Below the pieces are notes generated by a model. It had not been told where the DNA came from. It did no database searches and worked only from the letters and a program-made list of their open reading frames with translations. Below, piece after piece: positions 35,363 through 43,218 of a DNA stretch of 64,000 nt. Every line of letters starts with the position of its first letter. Positions within the stretch are counted from its first letter, which is position 1. The DNA comes from Roseburia sp. (GTDB lineage Bacteria; Bacillota; Clostridia; Lachnospirales; Lachnospiraceae), in contig JAGBEG010000002.1 of the NCBI GenBank assembly GCA_017937095.1, forward strand, positions 1 through 64,000, written 5' to 3'. The position numbers were made by a program, and so were the translations under genes.

Positions 35363-36523
35363 ATGGCCAAAATCACGCTTCACAGTGACAACCAGATTTC
35401 TGCAACAAGTGTATCCAACACCTTTATCGATGAATATATGTCCGATGCAAACGGGGAGTTCGTCAAGATCTACCTTTATTTACTGCGCCTTATGAACGCG
35501 CCGGAGGCTTCTTTTTCTATTTCCTCGATTGCGGACAAGTTCGGGCACATGGAGAAGGATATCAGGCGTGCGCTCGCCTACTGGGAGCGCATGAACCTGC
35601 TGCAGCTTGAGTACGATGGCGATAAGAATCTGACCGGCATCCGTCTGCTTGATTCCGTTCCGAGACAGTCCGGCGGCACAGCGGTAACGGGCGGCGGACA
35701 GGACGCCTCCATGCCAGAGGAAGGACAGACCGTAAAGACGGCACAGACATCATCCGCAGGCGGGCAGGCGATCGCGCCCGCTTCCCCTGCGGGGACGCCG
35801 GAAGCTGCACCGGATGTTTGTGCTGACACAGTGCCCGCGAAGAAGAATTACTCCCCGGACGATGTTCTGCGTTTCCGCGAGGATGAAGCCTTCGCAGACC
35901 TGCTGTTTGTCACGGAGCGTTATCTCGGACGCACGCTGACCGCTACAGATATCAATACGATCTCCTATTTGTATGACAAGGACGGTCTTGGTTTTTCCAC
36001 AGAATTGATCGAATACCTGATTGAGAGCTGTGTGAGCAGCAACCACGCAAGCATCCGTTACATAGAAAAGGTAGCCCTAGGCTGGGCAAAGCAGCATATC
36101 ACGACCGTGGAGGAAGCAAAGCAGGGCTCTCCGGTGCTCGGCAAGACCTACTACAAGGTCATGAGCTGCTTTGGTCTTTCCGGACAGCGTATGCTCGTTC
36201 CCTCGGAGACCGCCTTTATCAGCCGCTGGATCAACGAATACGGTTTCTCTGATGATATTATCGCGGAAGCCTGCAATCGCACGATGCAGCGCCTGCACCA
36301 GCCAAGCTTCGAATACGCGGACAAGCTGTTAGCGAACTGGCGCGACGCCAGAGTGCACCATCTGTCGGATATCATCAAGCTGGATTCCGCGCATCAGAAC
36401 CAGAAGAAGAATGCCGCTGTCGCAGCCACTGCTGCCAGCCCGAACAGGTTCAACAATTTCAAGCAGCGCGACTACGATTTCGACCAGCTTGAGAAGATGC
36501 TTCTCACCACAAATGCACACTGA
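35363..36523 (+). CDS. DnaD-domain replication initiation protein
   Basis: 386-residue protein related to DnaD/DnaB primosome proteins that help load the replicative helicase. The N-terminal winged-helix-like domain (about 15-95: TFIDEYMSDANGEFVKIYLY, ISSIADKFGHMEKDIRRALA) is joined by a Gly/Ala/Pro/Thr-rich linker (about 100-165). The C-terminal DnaD/DnaB_2 domain (about 180-265) shows TDINTISYLYDKDGLGFSTE and RYIEKVALGWAKQHITTVEE. A second copy-like helical part follows, and the tail ends NRFNNFKQRDYDFDQLEKML (the YxxxxLE motif seen in DnaD-family tails). The ribosome-binding site GAGGG is 12 nt from the ATG, rather far. Co-transcribed with the helicase loader. Confidence 0.92.
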   Translation: MAKITLHSDNQISATSVSNTFIDEYMSDANGEFVKIYLYLLRLMNAPEASFSISSIADKFGHMEKDIRRALAYWERMNLLQLEYDGDKNLTGIRLLDSVPRQSGGTAVTGGGQDASMPEEGQTVKTAQTSSAGGQAIAPASPAGTPEAAPDVCADTVPAKKNYSPDDVLRFREDEAFADLLFVTERYLGRTLTATDINTISYLYDKDGLGFSTELIEYLIESCVSSNHASIRYIEKVALGWAKQHITTVEEAKQGSPVLGKTYYKVMSCFGLSGQRMLVPSETAFISRWINEYGFSDDIIAEACNRTMQRLHQPSFEYADKLLANWRDARVHHLSDIIKLDSAHQNQKKNAAVAATAASPNRFNNFKQRDYDFDQLEKMLLTTNAH

Positions 36524-36540
36524 TTTCCGGAGGAGACCTG

Positions 36541-37521
36541 ATGGCTTTAAGTAATTCACAGTACGACGAGATTTTTCGAACATATGACGAGAGACAGCTT
36601 CACAACCAGCATGTCATAGAGCGCCGCACTAAGGAGGCATACGCGCAGATTCCGGGCTTAAAGGAGATTGACGATGCGATCGCCTCCTGCTCCGTAGCGC
36701 AGGCAAGAAAGCTCTTAGACGGCGATTCTGACGCATTAGAGGAGCTGAAACAGCAGCTCGATGCTTACCGCAGTAAGAAAGCGGCTCTTTTAAAGGAGCA
36801 CGGTCTTTCGTCCGATTATTTCAAGCCGTCCTATACCTGTCCGGACTGCAAGGACACCGGCTATATAAACGGCGAGCGCTGCCACTGTTTTAAGCAGGCT
36901 GCGATCCGCATGATCTACACGCAGTCCAACCTTAAGGAGGTTCTGGAGAAAGAGAATTTTAACACCTTTTCCTATGACTATTATTCCAGCGAGGACATCA
37001 ATCCTGCAACCGGGCGTTCCTCTTTGGACACCATAAAAGACGCCGTGGCGAAATGCCATTATTTTATCGACCATTTTGACGACGAGTTCAATAATCTCTA
37101 TTTTTATGGAGATACTGGCATTGGCAAAACCTTTTTGTCCAACTGCATTGCAAAGGAGCTGCTTGACCGCGGATATTCCGTAATCTACTTTACGGCTTTC
37201 CAATTATTTGATATATTAGGCAAGGATAAGTTCGGACGAAACGAGAACGCGTCAGATGCGCATCAGAACATTTTCGACTGCGACCTGTTAATCATTGACG
37301 ACCTTGGAACAGAGCTTTCCAACTCCTTTACGTCGTCGCAGTTATTCCTGTGTTTAAACGAACGGATTCTGCGCCGCAAGTCCACGATCATCTCCACGAA
37401 TCTGAGAATGAACCAGCTTGCCGATATTTATTCCGAGCGCGTGTTATCCAGGATTTCCAGCAGCTACACCGTGATGAACCTTTTCGGCGCAGATATCCGG
37501 ATTCTAAAGCGCTACCGCTAG
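36541..37521 (+). CDS. DnaI/DnaC-like helicase loader ATPase
   Basis: 326-residue AAA+ ATPase that should load the replicative helicase. The N-terminal helical region (about 1-95) is followed by a Cys-rich zinc-type module (YTCPDCKDTGYINGERCHCF, four Cys plus His), then AAA+ with Walker A FYGDTGIGKTFLSNCIAKEL, Walker B LLIIDDLGTE, sensor 1 STIISTNLRMNQL and the Arg-finger region SERVLSRISSSY. The zinc module and the neighbouring DnaD-like gene favour a chromosomal DnaI role over an IS21 IstB. It begins 17 nt after the dnaD-like stop with GGAGG. Confidence 0.93.
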   Translation: MALSNSQYDEIFRTYDERQLHNQHVIERRTKEAYAQIPGLKEIDDAIASCSVAQARKLLDGDSDALEELKQQLDAYRSKKAALLKEHGLSSDYFKPSYTCPDCKDTGYINGERCHCFKQAAIRMIYTQSNLKEVLEKENFNTFSYDYYSSEDINPATGRSSLDTIKDAVAKCHYFIDHFDDEFNNLYFYGDTGIGKTFLSNCIAKELLDRGYSVIYFTAFQLFDILGKDKFGRNENASDAHQNIFDCDLLIIDDLGTELSNSFTSSQLFLCLNERILRRKSTIISTNLRMNQLADIYSERVLSRISSSYTVMNLFGADIRILKRYR

Positions 37522-37585
37522 TGTATTCCATTAGAGCAATCTATTGAAATAAATCAACGCAACAATTTTTATGGAGGAACCATTC

Positions 37586-38764
37586 ATGCCAAACGATGAA
37601 AGAAACTTAGACACCATGCCTGACGGAATCCTTGGACTCATTCCGCTCGAAAGCTGCAAAGAACTTGGTCTTAAAGTAGACAAGTATCTTGTAGGCTGGA
37701 GAGAGAAGAGACAGCATCAGCATCAGGACGATCCTGCATTTAAGGGATATCGCCGCGACTCCTACATTATCTCTACGGCTGTTCCGCGTTTCGGAACCGG
37801 CGAGGCAAAGGGCGTTATCAAAGAGTCTGTCCGTGGATACGATCTCTATCTCATGGTAGATGTCACCAATTATAATCTGACTTACACGGTATGCGGTCAC
37901 GAGAACCACATGTCTCCCGACGACCACTACGCTGATTTAAAGCGTATCATTGCCGCTGTCGGCGGAAAAGCGAGACGTATCACAGCCATTATTCCTTTCC
38001 TCTATGAGAGCCGTCAGCACAAGCGCACCGCGCGCGAGTCATTAGACTGTGCTCTGGCGCTGCAGGAGCTTACCGCGATGGGCGTTGACAATATCATCAC
38101 CTTCGACGCACATGATCCCCGTGTCCAGAATGCTATTCCGCTTAAGGGCTTTGAGACGGTACAGCCTGCTTACCAGTTCATTAAGGGCATCTTACGTGAG
38201 GTCAAGGATTTACAGATCGACGCCGATCACATGATGATCATCAGCCCGGACGAGGGCGGTACGAACCGCGCCGTATACCTTGCCAACGTGCTTGGGCTGG
38301 ATATGGGTATGTTCTATAAGCGCCGCGATTACAGCAAGATCGTAGACGGCCGCAACCCGATTGTCGCTCATGAGTTCTTAGGCTCCTCCGTAGAAGGAAA
38401 AGACGTCATCATCATCGACGATATGATTTCCTCCGGCGAGAGTATGATCGATGTTGCCACCGAGTTAAAGAAGAGAAAAGCAAACCGCATCTTCGTGGTT
38501 GCTACGTTTGGTCTCTTCACGAACGGGCTCGAGCGCTTCGACGAGGCGGTTGCAGACGGCACGATCTACAAGGTCGTTACCACCAACCTCACCTACCAGA
38601 CACCGGAGCTTTTAGCAAAGCCTTATTACATCAACTGCGATATGAGCAAGTACATTGCCTACATCATCGACACGTTAAACCACGACAGTTCCATCAGCGA
38701 TCTGTTGAACCCGTACGACCGCATCCAGCGTCTCGTTTCCAGGTATAAGGAAGAGCAGAAGTAA
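37586..38764 (+). CDS. prs: ribose-phosphate pyrophosphokinase (long form)
   Basis: Makes PRPP from ribose 5-phosphate and ATP for purine, pyrimidine, His and Trp synthesis. 392 residues against about 315 for the common bacterial enzyme. The PRPP-binding loop KDVIIIDDMISSGESMIDVA is intact, as are ITAIIPFLYESRQHKRTARE (the flexible loop), ITFDAHDPRVQNAIP and MIISPDEGGTNRAVYLANVL. Extra length lies in the N-terminal 60 residues and the C-terminal tail (YYINCDMSKYIAYIIDTLNH). ATG 37586 has GGAGG 8 nt upstream, so the ATG at 37571 is rejected. Follows the helicase loader by 64 nt; no separate promoter is obvious. Confidence 0.93.
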   Translation: MPNDERNLDTMPDGILGLIPLESCKELGLKVDKYLVGWREKRQHQHQDDPAFKGYRRDSYIISTAVPRFGTGEAKGVIKESVRGYDLYLMVDVTNYNLTYTVCGHENHMSPDDHYADLKRIIAAVGGKARRITAIIPFLYESRQHKRTARESLDCALALQELTAMGVDNIITFDAHDPRVQNAIPLKGFETVQPAYQFIKGILREVKDLQIDADHMMIISPDEGGTNRAVYLANVLGLDMGMFYKRRDYSKIVDGRNPIVAHEFLGSSVEGKDVIIIDDMISSGESMIDVATELKKRKANRIFVVATFGLFTNGLERFDEAVADGTIYKVVTTNLTYQTPELLAKPYYINCDMSKYIAYIIDTLNHDSSISDLLNPYDRIQRLVSRYKEEQK

Positions 38765-38779
38765 ATCGTCTGCTATGGA

Positions 38780-38828
38780 AAAGGTACACACCTGCGCATT
38801 TCCGGCGCAAGCGTGTACCTTTCTTATG
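38780..38828 (+). terminator. terminator of prs
   Basis: AAAGGTACAC pairs with GTGTACCTTT (38780..38822) with an inner TGCGC/GCGCA stem, followed by CTTATG. The T-tract is weak. Confidence 0.65.
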
Positions 38829-38842
38829 TATCCGGCAAACTC

Positions 38843-38880
38843 AAAAAAGAAGCTGCACGCTAAGTCATTCGCGTGCAGCT
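38843..38880 (-). terminator. terminator of the HPr-like operon
   Basis: AGCTGCACGC (38880..38871) pairs with GCGTGCAGCT (38860..38851), followed by TCTTTTTTG on the minus strand. Confidence 0.85.
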
Positions 38881-38906
38881 CCTTTCTTATGTCATAAAAT
38901 TATGTA

Positions 38907-39371
38907 TTAGAACAAGTCAACTTTGCCTGCAGTCTTCTGATTGATTACATAATATGCAGCGTAATCTTCCGGCTTCAGATAAATCTGAAGAGACTTAATA
39001 GAAGATACTCTGTGTCCTGCTGCAACGAACTGCTCCTTCGCTCTCTCAATTGCAGTCTCTACCAGCGCGCTGTTGCCCTGATACTCAACATATACTTCCG
39101 GCTTTAACTCTTCCTTCGCAGCCTTCTTCGCCGTCTTGGTTCTCGGCTTTCTCGTCTTTTTCTCTTTTACAACTTCCTCTGCCTTCTGGGCAACCTTTTC
39201 CTCTACTGCCTTTGCCGCTGTCTTCGTCTCCTCGACCTTTGCCGCAACCTTCGTCTCTGCTGCCTTTGCCGCTGCCTTGGTCTCTTCAACCTTTGCTGCT
39301 GCCTTTGTCTCTACAGCCTTTGCCGCTGCCTTCGTCTCGTCAATCTTCGCTGTCGTCTTTTTTTCCATCAT
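38907..39371 (-). CDS. Ala/Lys/Glu-rich protein with conserved C-terminal domain (DUF6465-like)
   Basis: 154-residue cytosolic protein of unknown role. Residues about 5-70 are five imperfect repeats of the pattern VETKAAAKVEETKAAAK, strongly charged and helical, like a coiled coil or a late-embryogenesis/histone-H1-type tail. A very basic stretch follows (KEKKTRKPRTKTAKKAAKEE). The C-terminal 65 residues (VYVEYQGNSALVETAIERAK to the end) form a compact domain common in Lachnospiraceae. The basic middle suggests binding to nucleic acid or an acidic surface (inference). ATG 39371 has GGAG 7 nt upstream. It lies 26 nt after the HPr-like gene, in the same operon. Confidence 0.8.
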   Translation of the reverse strand: MMEKKTTAKIDETKAAAKAVETKAAAKVEETKAAAKAAETKVAAKVEETKTAAKAVEEKVAQKAEEVVKEKKTRKPRTKTAKKAAKEELKPEVYVEYQGNSALVETAIERAKEQFVAAGHRVSSIKSLQIYLKPEDYAAYYVINQKTAGKVDLF

Positions 39372-39397
39372 GAGTCTTCTCCTCCTCAATAAAAAAA

Positions 39398-39652
39398 CTA
39401 CTCACACACTAAGAACTTCTCCATTGCTACTAATGCTTCCTTTTCGTCGCTTCCTTCAGCAACGATGTTCACTGTCATCCCTTTGGATGGGTTGAATGCC
39501 ATGATTCCCATAATGCTCTTCGCATTGATTCTGCGGTTATTGCTCTCTAATGTAATCTCGCTGTCAAATCTGCAAGCAACCTGAACCAATTCTGCGACCG
39601 GATTATTATGTTCCTCTGAGACATTTGATACAACTACCTCTTTTCTGCTCAT
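39398..39652 (-). CDS. HPr-like phosphocarrier protein
   Basis: 84-residue HPr/PtsH-family protein. His15 (phosphorylated by PTS enzyme I in true HPr) is present in VSEEHNNPVAELVQVA. The regulatory Ser46 is present in RINAKSIMGIMAF, so phosphorylation by HPr kinase is possible. However Arg17 of the active-site motif HARPA is replaced by Asn (HNNPV), and the sequence is divergent around the catalytic centre. It may therefore be a regulatory paralogue rather than the main sugar phosphocarrier. ATG 39652 follows GGAGG by 3 nt; the longer frame lacks a start signal. It has its own promoter (39718..39690). Confidence 0.88.
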   Translation of the reverse strand: MSRKEVVVSNVSEEHNNPVAELVQVACRFDSEITLESNNRRINAKSIMGIMAFNPSKGMTVNIVAEGSDEKEALVAMEKFLVCE

Positions 39653-39689
39653 AATCCTCCACTTCCTCTTTTCAAGTACTACTCCTTGA

Positions 39690-39718
39690 AATATAACCCA
39701 TCTGCCGGGAATTTGCAA
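39690..39718 (-). promoter_or_regulatory. promoter of the HPr-like operon
   Basis: TTGCAA (39718..39713), 17-bp spacer, TATATT (39695..39690). Confidence 0.65.
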
Positions 39719-39786
39719 TACACCAGCTTCAAAACTGTTAAAATTCCATGAATAATTCGTTACTTCGTTCACTTTTTTATGCATTT

Positions 39787-42318
39787 TCATTTACTGATAT
39801 AGGTAAAAAATACATTTCCTGCGTTTGCGAACATGTCGCCGGCATCCGACAAATTCCGACGGTAAGTGCTCTGAATCATCGGATCATAGATGACAACGCT
39901 GCTGCTGTCATACCCGACAACGAGTACCGCCTGATCGCTTTCCGTCATCGCAAACACCGGGCTGCCGCAGCTCACATAGTAAAGAATCTCATCCACACTG
40001 CAGCCTGTGAGGTCAAGCACCTGCGCATCCTTCATCGTATTGTTCAGGATGCTCTTGGGCGTCTCTCCGCCCTCAATCAGAGCGCTCACGCTGATGTTGA
40101 TTCCCTCTATCTCAAGCATGGCGTTAATACACTGCGCGATGCTTCCCGCTCCCGCATCCTCCGCGCCTACCACAATTTCGGAAGGTGCAGGCTGCGTCGC
40201 GTTTCTCGAGCGCTTCCAGACATATTCAAGATTATCACCAATCACAACGCCCATATTCTCATTTGCCGCAATGACCGCTTCCGTGACATTATCCGTTGCC
40301 AGCACGACGTCGCCCTTCACGTAAACATAATAATGCCTTGTAGAACTCTCATCCTTTAATACGACGGTTCTCTCTTCCTCCAGAATCGTCTCCTTCGGCG
40401 TCAGAAGCCTCGGCGTCTTTTCGCTTGCCGTGCCCGCCAATGTAAGCTGGACCTGCGTCTCCTTTTCCTCGCTCACGCTGGTAGCAATCGTAACGAGTCT
40501 GCCTGTATCGCCCTCCCGGTTCATAATCATATCCTCGTCCGCAGACACATAGGCAGTGCCATTGTACTGAATACGTCTCAGATGCATTGTGTAATCGTCA
40601 ATGTCCACGCCCGCAACATAATAGCCGCTCTTCTCGTATGTCTTAAGCTCTTTAAGTTCCTCCGAGGAGACGTCCAGAATCTTAATCTGGTACATCGGAA
40701 ACGTCACATTTCCTGCCGCATCCTCGAAAATATCCGCTTCCTTTGCAATGCCGTACACAAAGTCTTCTCCCATAAAGCCAAGCGGCTTTAATGCCTCTCC
40801 TGCGGCTCCCTTAATCTCCACGCTCTTCTGGCTCGACAGATTCATGACATGAATCGTATCGCTTCCTCTCGCAGAATCTGCCGTATCGATCCACGCAATA
40901 TAGCGGTCAGACCCGGATACTGCAAATGCCTCGTCCGCCAGCCCCTTGACCAGTTCTCTTGTTTTCAGCGTATTCAGATCAATGCCGTATATGGTTCCGT
41001 CCACCATCAGGAATAATTCGCCGCCCTCATTTACATACATGAGCTGTCCAAGCTCCGATTTCATGATCTCATACGACTTATCGGACGGAATGAACACAAA
41101 TTCCTCATTCGTATTCGACAGACTGTCATAGTGATAGACCGCAATACCGACCTCTCCCTCATGAATCCCCCGGTTCATATAACCGTAGACGATATAATCC
41201 ACGCTGCCCGCCTCATCAATCCCGACGATCTTGATCTCATGCTCACCGTAATTCTCGCGGCTGTCGATACCCTCATACCCACGGAAACCAAATACCTTTG
41301 CAAGGGTGTTCTCCACGGTGTTATAGCACCAGAGTTCTCCCTCCTGCACAAACGCAATGCTGCTTGCCGCCTCATTCGTCTTGTACTCCACCTCACCGGA
41401 ACGGATTCCGAGCTGGATGTACTGCTCATAGACGCTGTCATTCTCTCCGCGGAAAATCTGGTTCATCGTGCGCTCAAAATTGAGCAGGTAAACACGGCTC
41501 GCAGTGTAGCGCACGCGGTAATATTCTTCCACGTTATAATATTCAATCTGACCGCTCTCGCCCACGCTCGACACAACATATTGAAGCACGATCACGTTAT
41601 AAGTGCTCGTGATCTCCTTGATGGAAGGAATCGGAGCCGTCAGTTCCTCTCCCTTGAAGTTCGCCCATCCGACCTGTTTTAAAGAAGAATTTAAAGAAAC
41701 AAAGTGCAGCGTTGAATTATCTCCCGTCGTCTTCTCCATATAGGTCGCAAGCGATCCCGTCGTCTCGTCATTAAAGGTCTTATCGTGAAAGTCCAGCGCA
41801 AAATCCACGCATTCGCTCACATAACAGTCCTTCGGCTGCATGATCCTCGTATAATAGTAAATCGGCTTGTCCCCGCTCTCAAGCCGGATGATGAGCAGAT
41901 ACTCTTCGCCCGTCTCCAGCAGGTTCTGAATCTGCAGTTCCGCCGTAATCTTTCCATGCTTCTCCTCATACGAGCTGACGTCCGCATTCGCAATCAGGCG
42001 CTCTGCATCCAGGCTCCGGATCTCATAGGAAATCGTGTCCACCGCCGTCTGATAGGTCTGTATGGCAATCGGAAGCTTCCAGTCCTCCCCGATCGGTGTG
42101 ATCGTATCCCTCATATACGCCGCATTCATCTCCGTCGCATATCCATGCAGTTCATTCAGTTCCCTGCCGTCCTGATACAGCGAAATAACCGGGAGCGTCG
42201 CCTCCTCCATCTCCGTCGTAAGATCCTCGTTGGTGTGATTCGTCAGCTTTCCGAACACAAGCACTGCAATGATAAATATGATTAACAGAACGGCTGCTTT
42301 TATGGTTCCTTTTTGCAC
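39787..42318 (-). CDS. large membrane-anchored protein with C-terminal C39-peptidase-like fold
   Basis: 843 residues of unknown function. A single membrane segment at 7-23 (AAVLLIIFIIAVLVFGKL) anchors it, with the rest outside. Residues about 60-300 are beta-rich; about 300-600 look like WD/beta-propeller strands (IAFVQEGELWCYNTVENTLA, RYIAWIDTADSARGSDTIHV). The last 120 residues resemble a papain-like C39 domain (SIAQCINAMLEIEGINISVS, QAVLVVGYDSSSVVIYDPMI). The Cys is present but followed by Ile rather than Gly, and the usual catalytic His before VLVVGYD is Gln, so protease activity is probably lost. The GTG start has GGAGG 7 nt upstream. Promoter and terminator overlap just upstream. Confidence 0.7.
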   Translation of the reverse strand: MQKGTIKAAVLLIIFIIAVLVFGKLTNHTNEDLTTEMEEATLPVISLYQDGRELNELHGYATEMNAAYMRDTITPIGEDWKLPIAIQTYQTAVDTISYEIRSLDAERLIANADVSSYEEKHGKITAELQIQNLLETGEEYLLIIRLESGDKPIYYYTRIMQPKDCYVSECVDFALDFHDKTFNDETTGSLATYMEKTTGDNSTLHFVSLNSSLKQVGWANFKGEELTAPIPSIKEITSTYNVIVLQYVVSSVGESGQIEYYNVEEYYRVRYTASRVYLLNFERTMNQIFRGENDSVYEQYIQLGIRSGEVEYKTNEAASSIAFVQEGELWCYNTVENTLAKVFGFRGYEGIDSRENYGEHEIKIVGIDEAGSVDYIVYGYMNRGIHEGEVGIAVYHYDSLSNTNEEFVFIPSDKSYEIMKSELGQLMYVNEGGELFLMVDGTIYGIDLNTLKTRELVKGLADEAFAVSGSDRYIAWIDTADSARGSDTIHVMNLSSQKSVEIKGAAGEALKPLGFMGEDFVYGIAKEADIFEDAAGNVTFPMYQIKILDVSSEELKELKTYEKSGYYVAGVDIDDYTMHLRRIQYNGTAYVSADEDMIMNREGDTGRLVTIATSVSEEKETQVQLTLAGTASEKTPRLLTPKETILEEERTVVLKDESSTRHYYVYVKGDVVLATDNVTEAVIAANENMGVVIGDNLEYVWKRSRNATQPAPSEIVVGAEDAGAGSIAQCINAMLEIEGINISVSALIEGGETPKSILNNTMKDAQVLDLTGCSVDEILYYVSCGSPVFAMTESDQAVLVVGYDSSSVVIYDPMIQSTYRRNLSDAGDMFANAGNVFFTYISK

Positions 42319-42339
42319 GGTCGTCCCTCCTTAATACAC

Positions 42340-42370
42340 GAAAAATAGCTATCGCAAACGCGATAGCTAT
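42340..42370 (-). terminator. terminator of the small coat-like gene
   Basis: ATAGCTATCGC and GCGATAGCTAT form a perfect 11-bp stem (42370..42345), followed by TTTTTCGTG on the minus strand. Confidence 0.8.
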
Positions 42371-42399
42371 ATTGTATGCATTTTTGTAAAAATCTGCAA
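42371..42399 (-). promoter_or_regulatory. promoter overlapping the terminator
   Basis: TTGCAG (42399..42394), 17-bp spacer, TACAAT (42376..42371), immediately before the hairpin. Transcription would start inside the stem and lead into the C39-like gene. Confidence 0.55.
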
Positions 42400-42409
42400 T
42401 GCTTTTTTA

Positions 42410-42883
42410 TTACCACCAGCGCCGGCATCTGCGATGTCTGCATCTTCTCCGGTACATTTCATTATTCAGAACAACGCCGATCAGCTCGCGCAGATAGTTT
42501 CCCTGCCCTCTGGGCGGCGTTGGCGGCGGTCTGTGTCCCTGCGGCGGACGCCCGCCGCCCCGGTACTGCTCTGCCTCCATGTCTGCGTCCTGCTCTTCCC
42601 CATTCAATCTTCGCTCGATGCGATTGATTACCATCTCAAGCATCAGACGGTCCGGATACTCATCGAACATCAGGCTTCCCTCATATTCCATCTTGTCGCA
42701 TTCGTCTTCCACACACTCCAGAATCTTCCCGACTTCTCTCGGATACAGTTCTTTCATGCGTTCCATATCCTTTTCGTATTCCATCTCCGTCAGATAAAGA
42801 TTCTGCATCGGATAGCTCATATAAAAAGGCATCTTTGGCACTTCAAACTGCGTGCGGAAAAATTGCTCCTGATTGTAGTCCAC
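42410..42883 (-). CDS. small spore-coat-like protein of unknown function
   Basis: 157 residues. The N-terminus is aromatic-rich (FRTQFEVPKMPFYMSYPMQN), followed by an acidic helical core (YLTEMEYEKDMERMKELYPR, ECVEDECDKMEYEGSLMFDE). Then comes a Gly/Pro/Arg stretch (GGGRPPQGHRPPPTPPRGQG) and a very basic Cys/Arg end (RRRCRHRRCRRWW). The composition recalls clostridial spore-coat or appendage proteins but I do not recognise a family. The start is GTG with GGGAG 6 nt upstream. It follows the DegV-fusion kinase and a small gene by less than 350 nt. Confidence 0.65.
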   Translation of the reverse strand: MDYNQEQFFRTQFEVPKMPFYMSYPMQNLYLTEMEYEKDMERMKELYPREVGKILECVEDECDKMEYEGSLMFDEYPDRLMLEMVINRIERRLNGEEQDADMEAEQYRGGGRPPQGHRPPPTPPRGQGNYLRELIGVVLNNEMYRRRCRHRRCRRWW

Positions 42884-42971
42884 TCTATACTCCCTATAGA
42901 TAACTTCAATGCTATGATATGCCGCCGGACGCCTTCATGTTCCACTGCAGCCGTAAACTGCTGCATGTCTT

Positions 42972-43202
42972 TTATTTTGCAAGCTCCTTCATTTCATCCA
43001 GAAGTTCAAGATCCGACGGCAGCACTTTCATGTTCGTCGTAAGCGCTTCCTCACCCGGGCGCTTCACGGTAATCTCGATTATCGTTCCCTCCGTCACGCC
43101 TCTGGAAAATACTGCGTTCAAAAACGCGACAAACTTCGGATGGTTCCCCGTAAATTTGTTCTTTGCATTCATAAGCTTCATCATCGAAGACGGATTCATC
43201 AT
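42972..43202 (-). CDS. small conserved-looking protein of unknown function
   Basis: 76-residue protein, no membrane segment. The N-terminal helix (MKLMNAKNKFTGNHPKFVAF) is followed by a small beta part (GTIIEITVKRPGEEALTTNM) and a final helix. It lies 16 nt after the DegV-fusion kinase with GGAG 8 nt from ATG, so it belongs to the same transcript. A function in the signalling system is possible but not shown. Confidence 0.7.
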   Translation of the reverse strand: MMNPSSMMKLMNAKNKFTGNHPKFVAFLNAVFSRGVTEGTIIEITVKRPGEEALTTNMKVLPSDLELLDEMKELAK

Positions 43203-43218
43203 GTTGCATTCTCCTTTC

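Noticed and set aside
36541-37521. IS21 helper protein IstB
   Set aside because: No partner transposase or terminal repeats; the Cys-rich zinc module and DnaD-like neighbour fit a chromosomal helicase loader.
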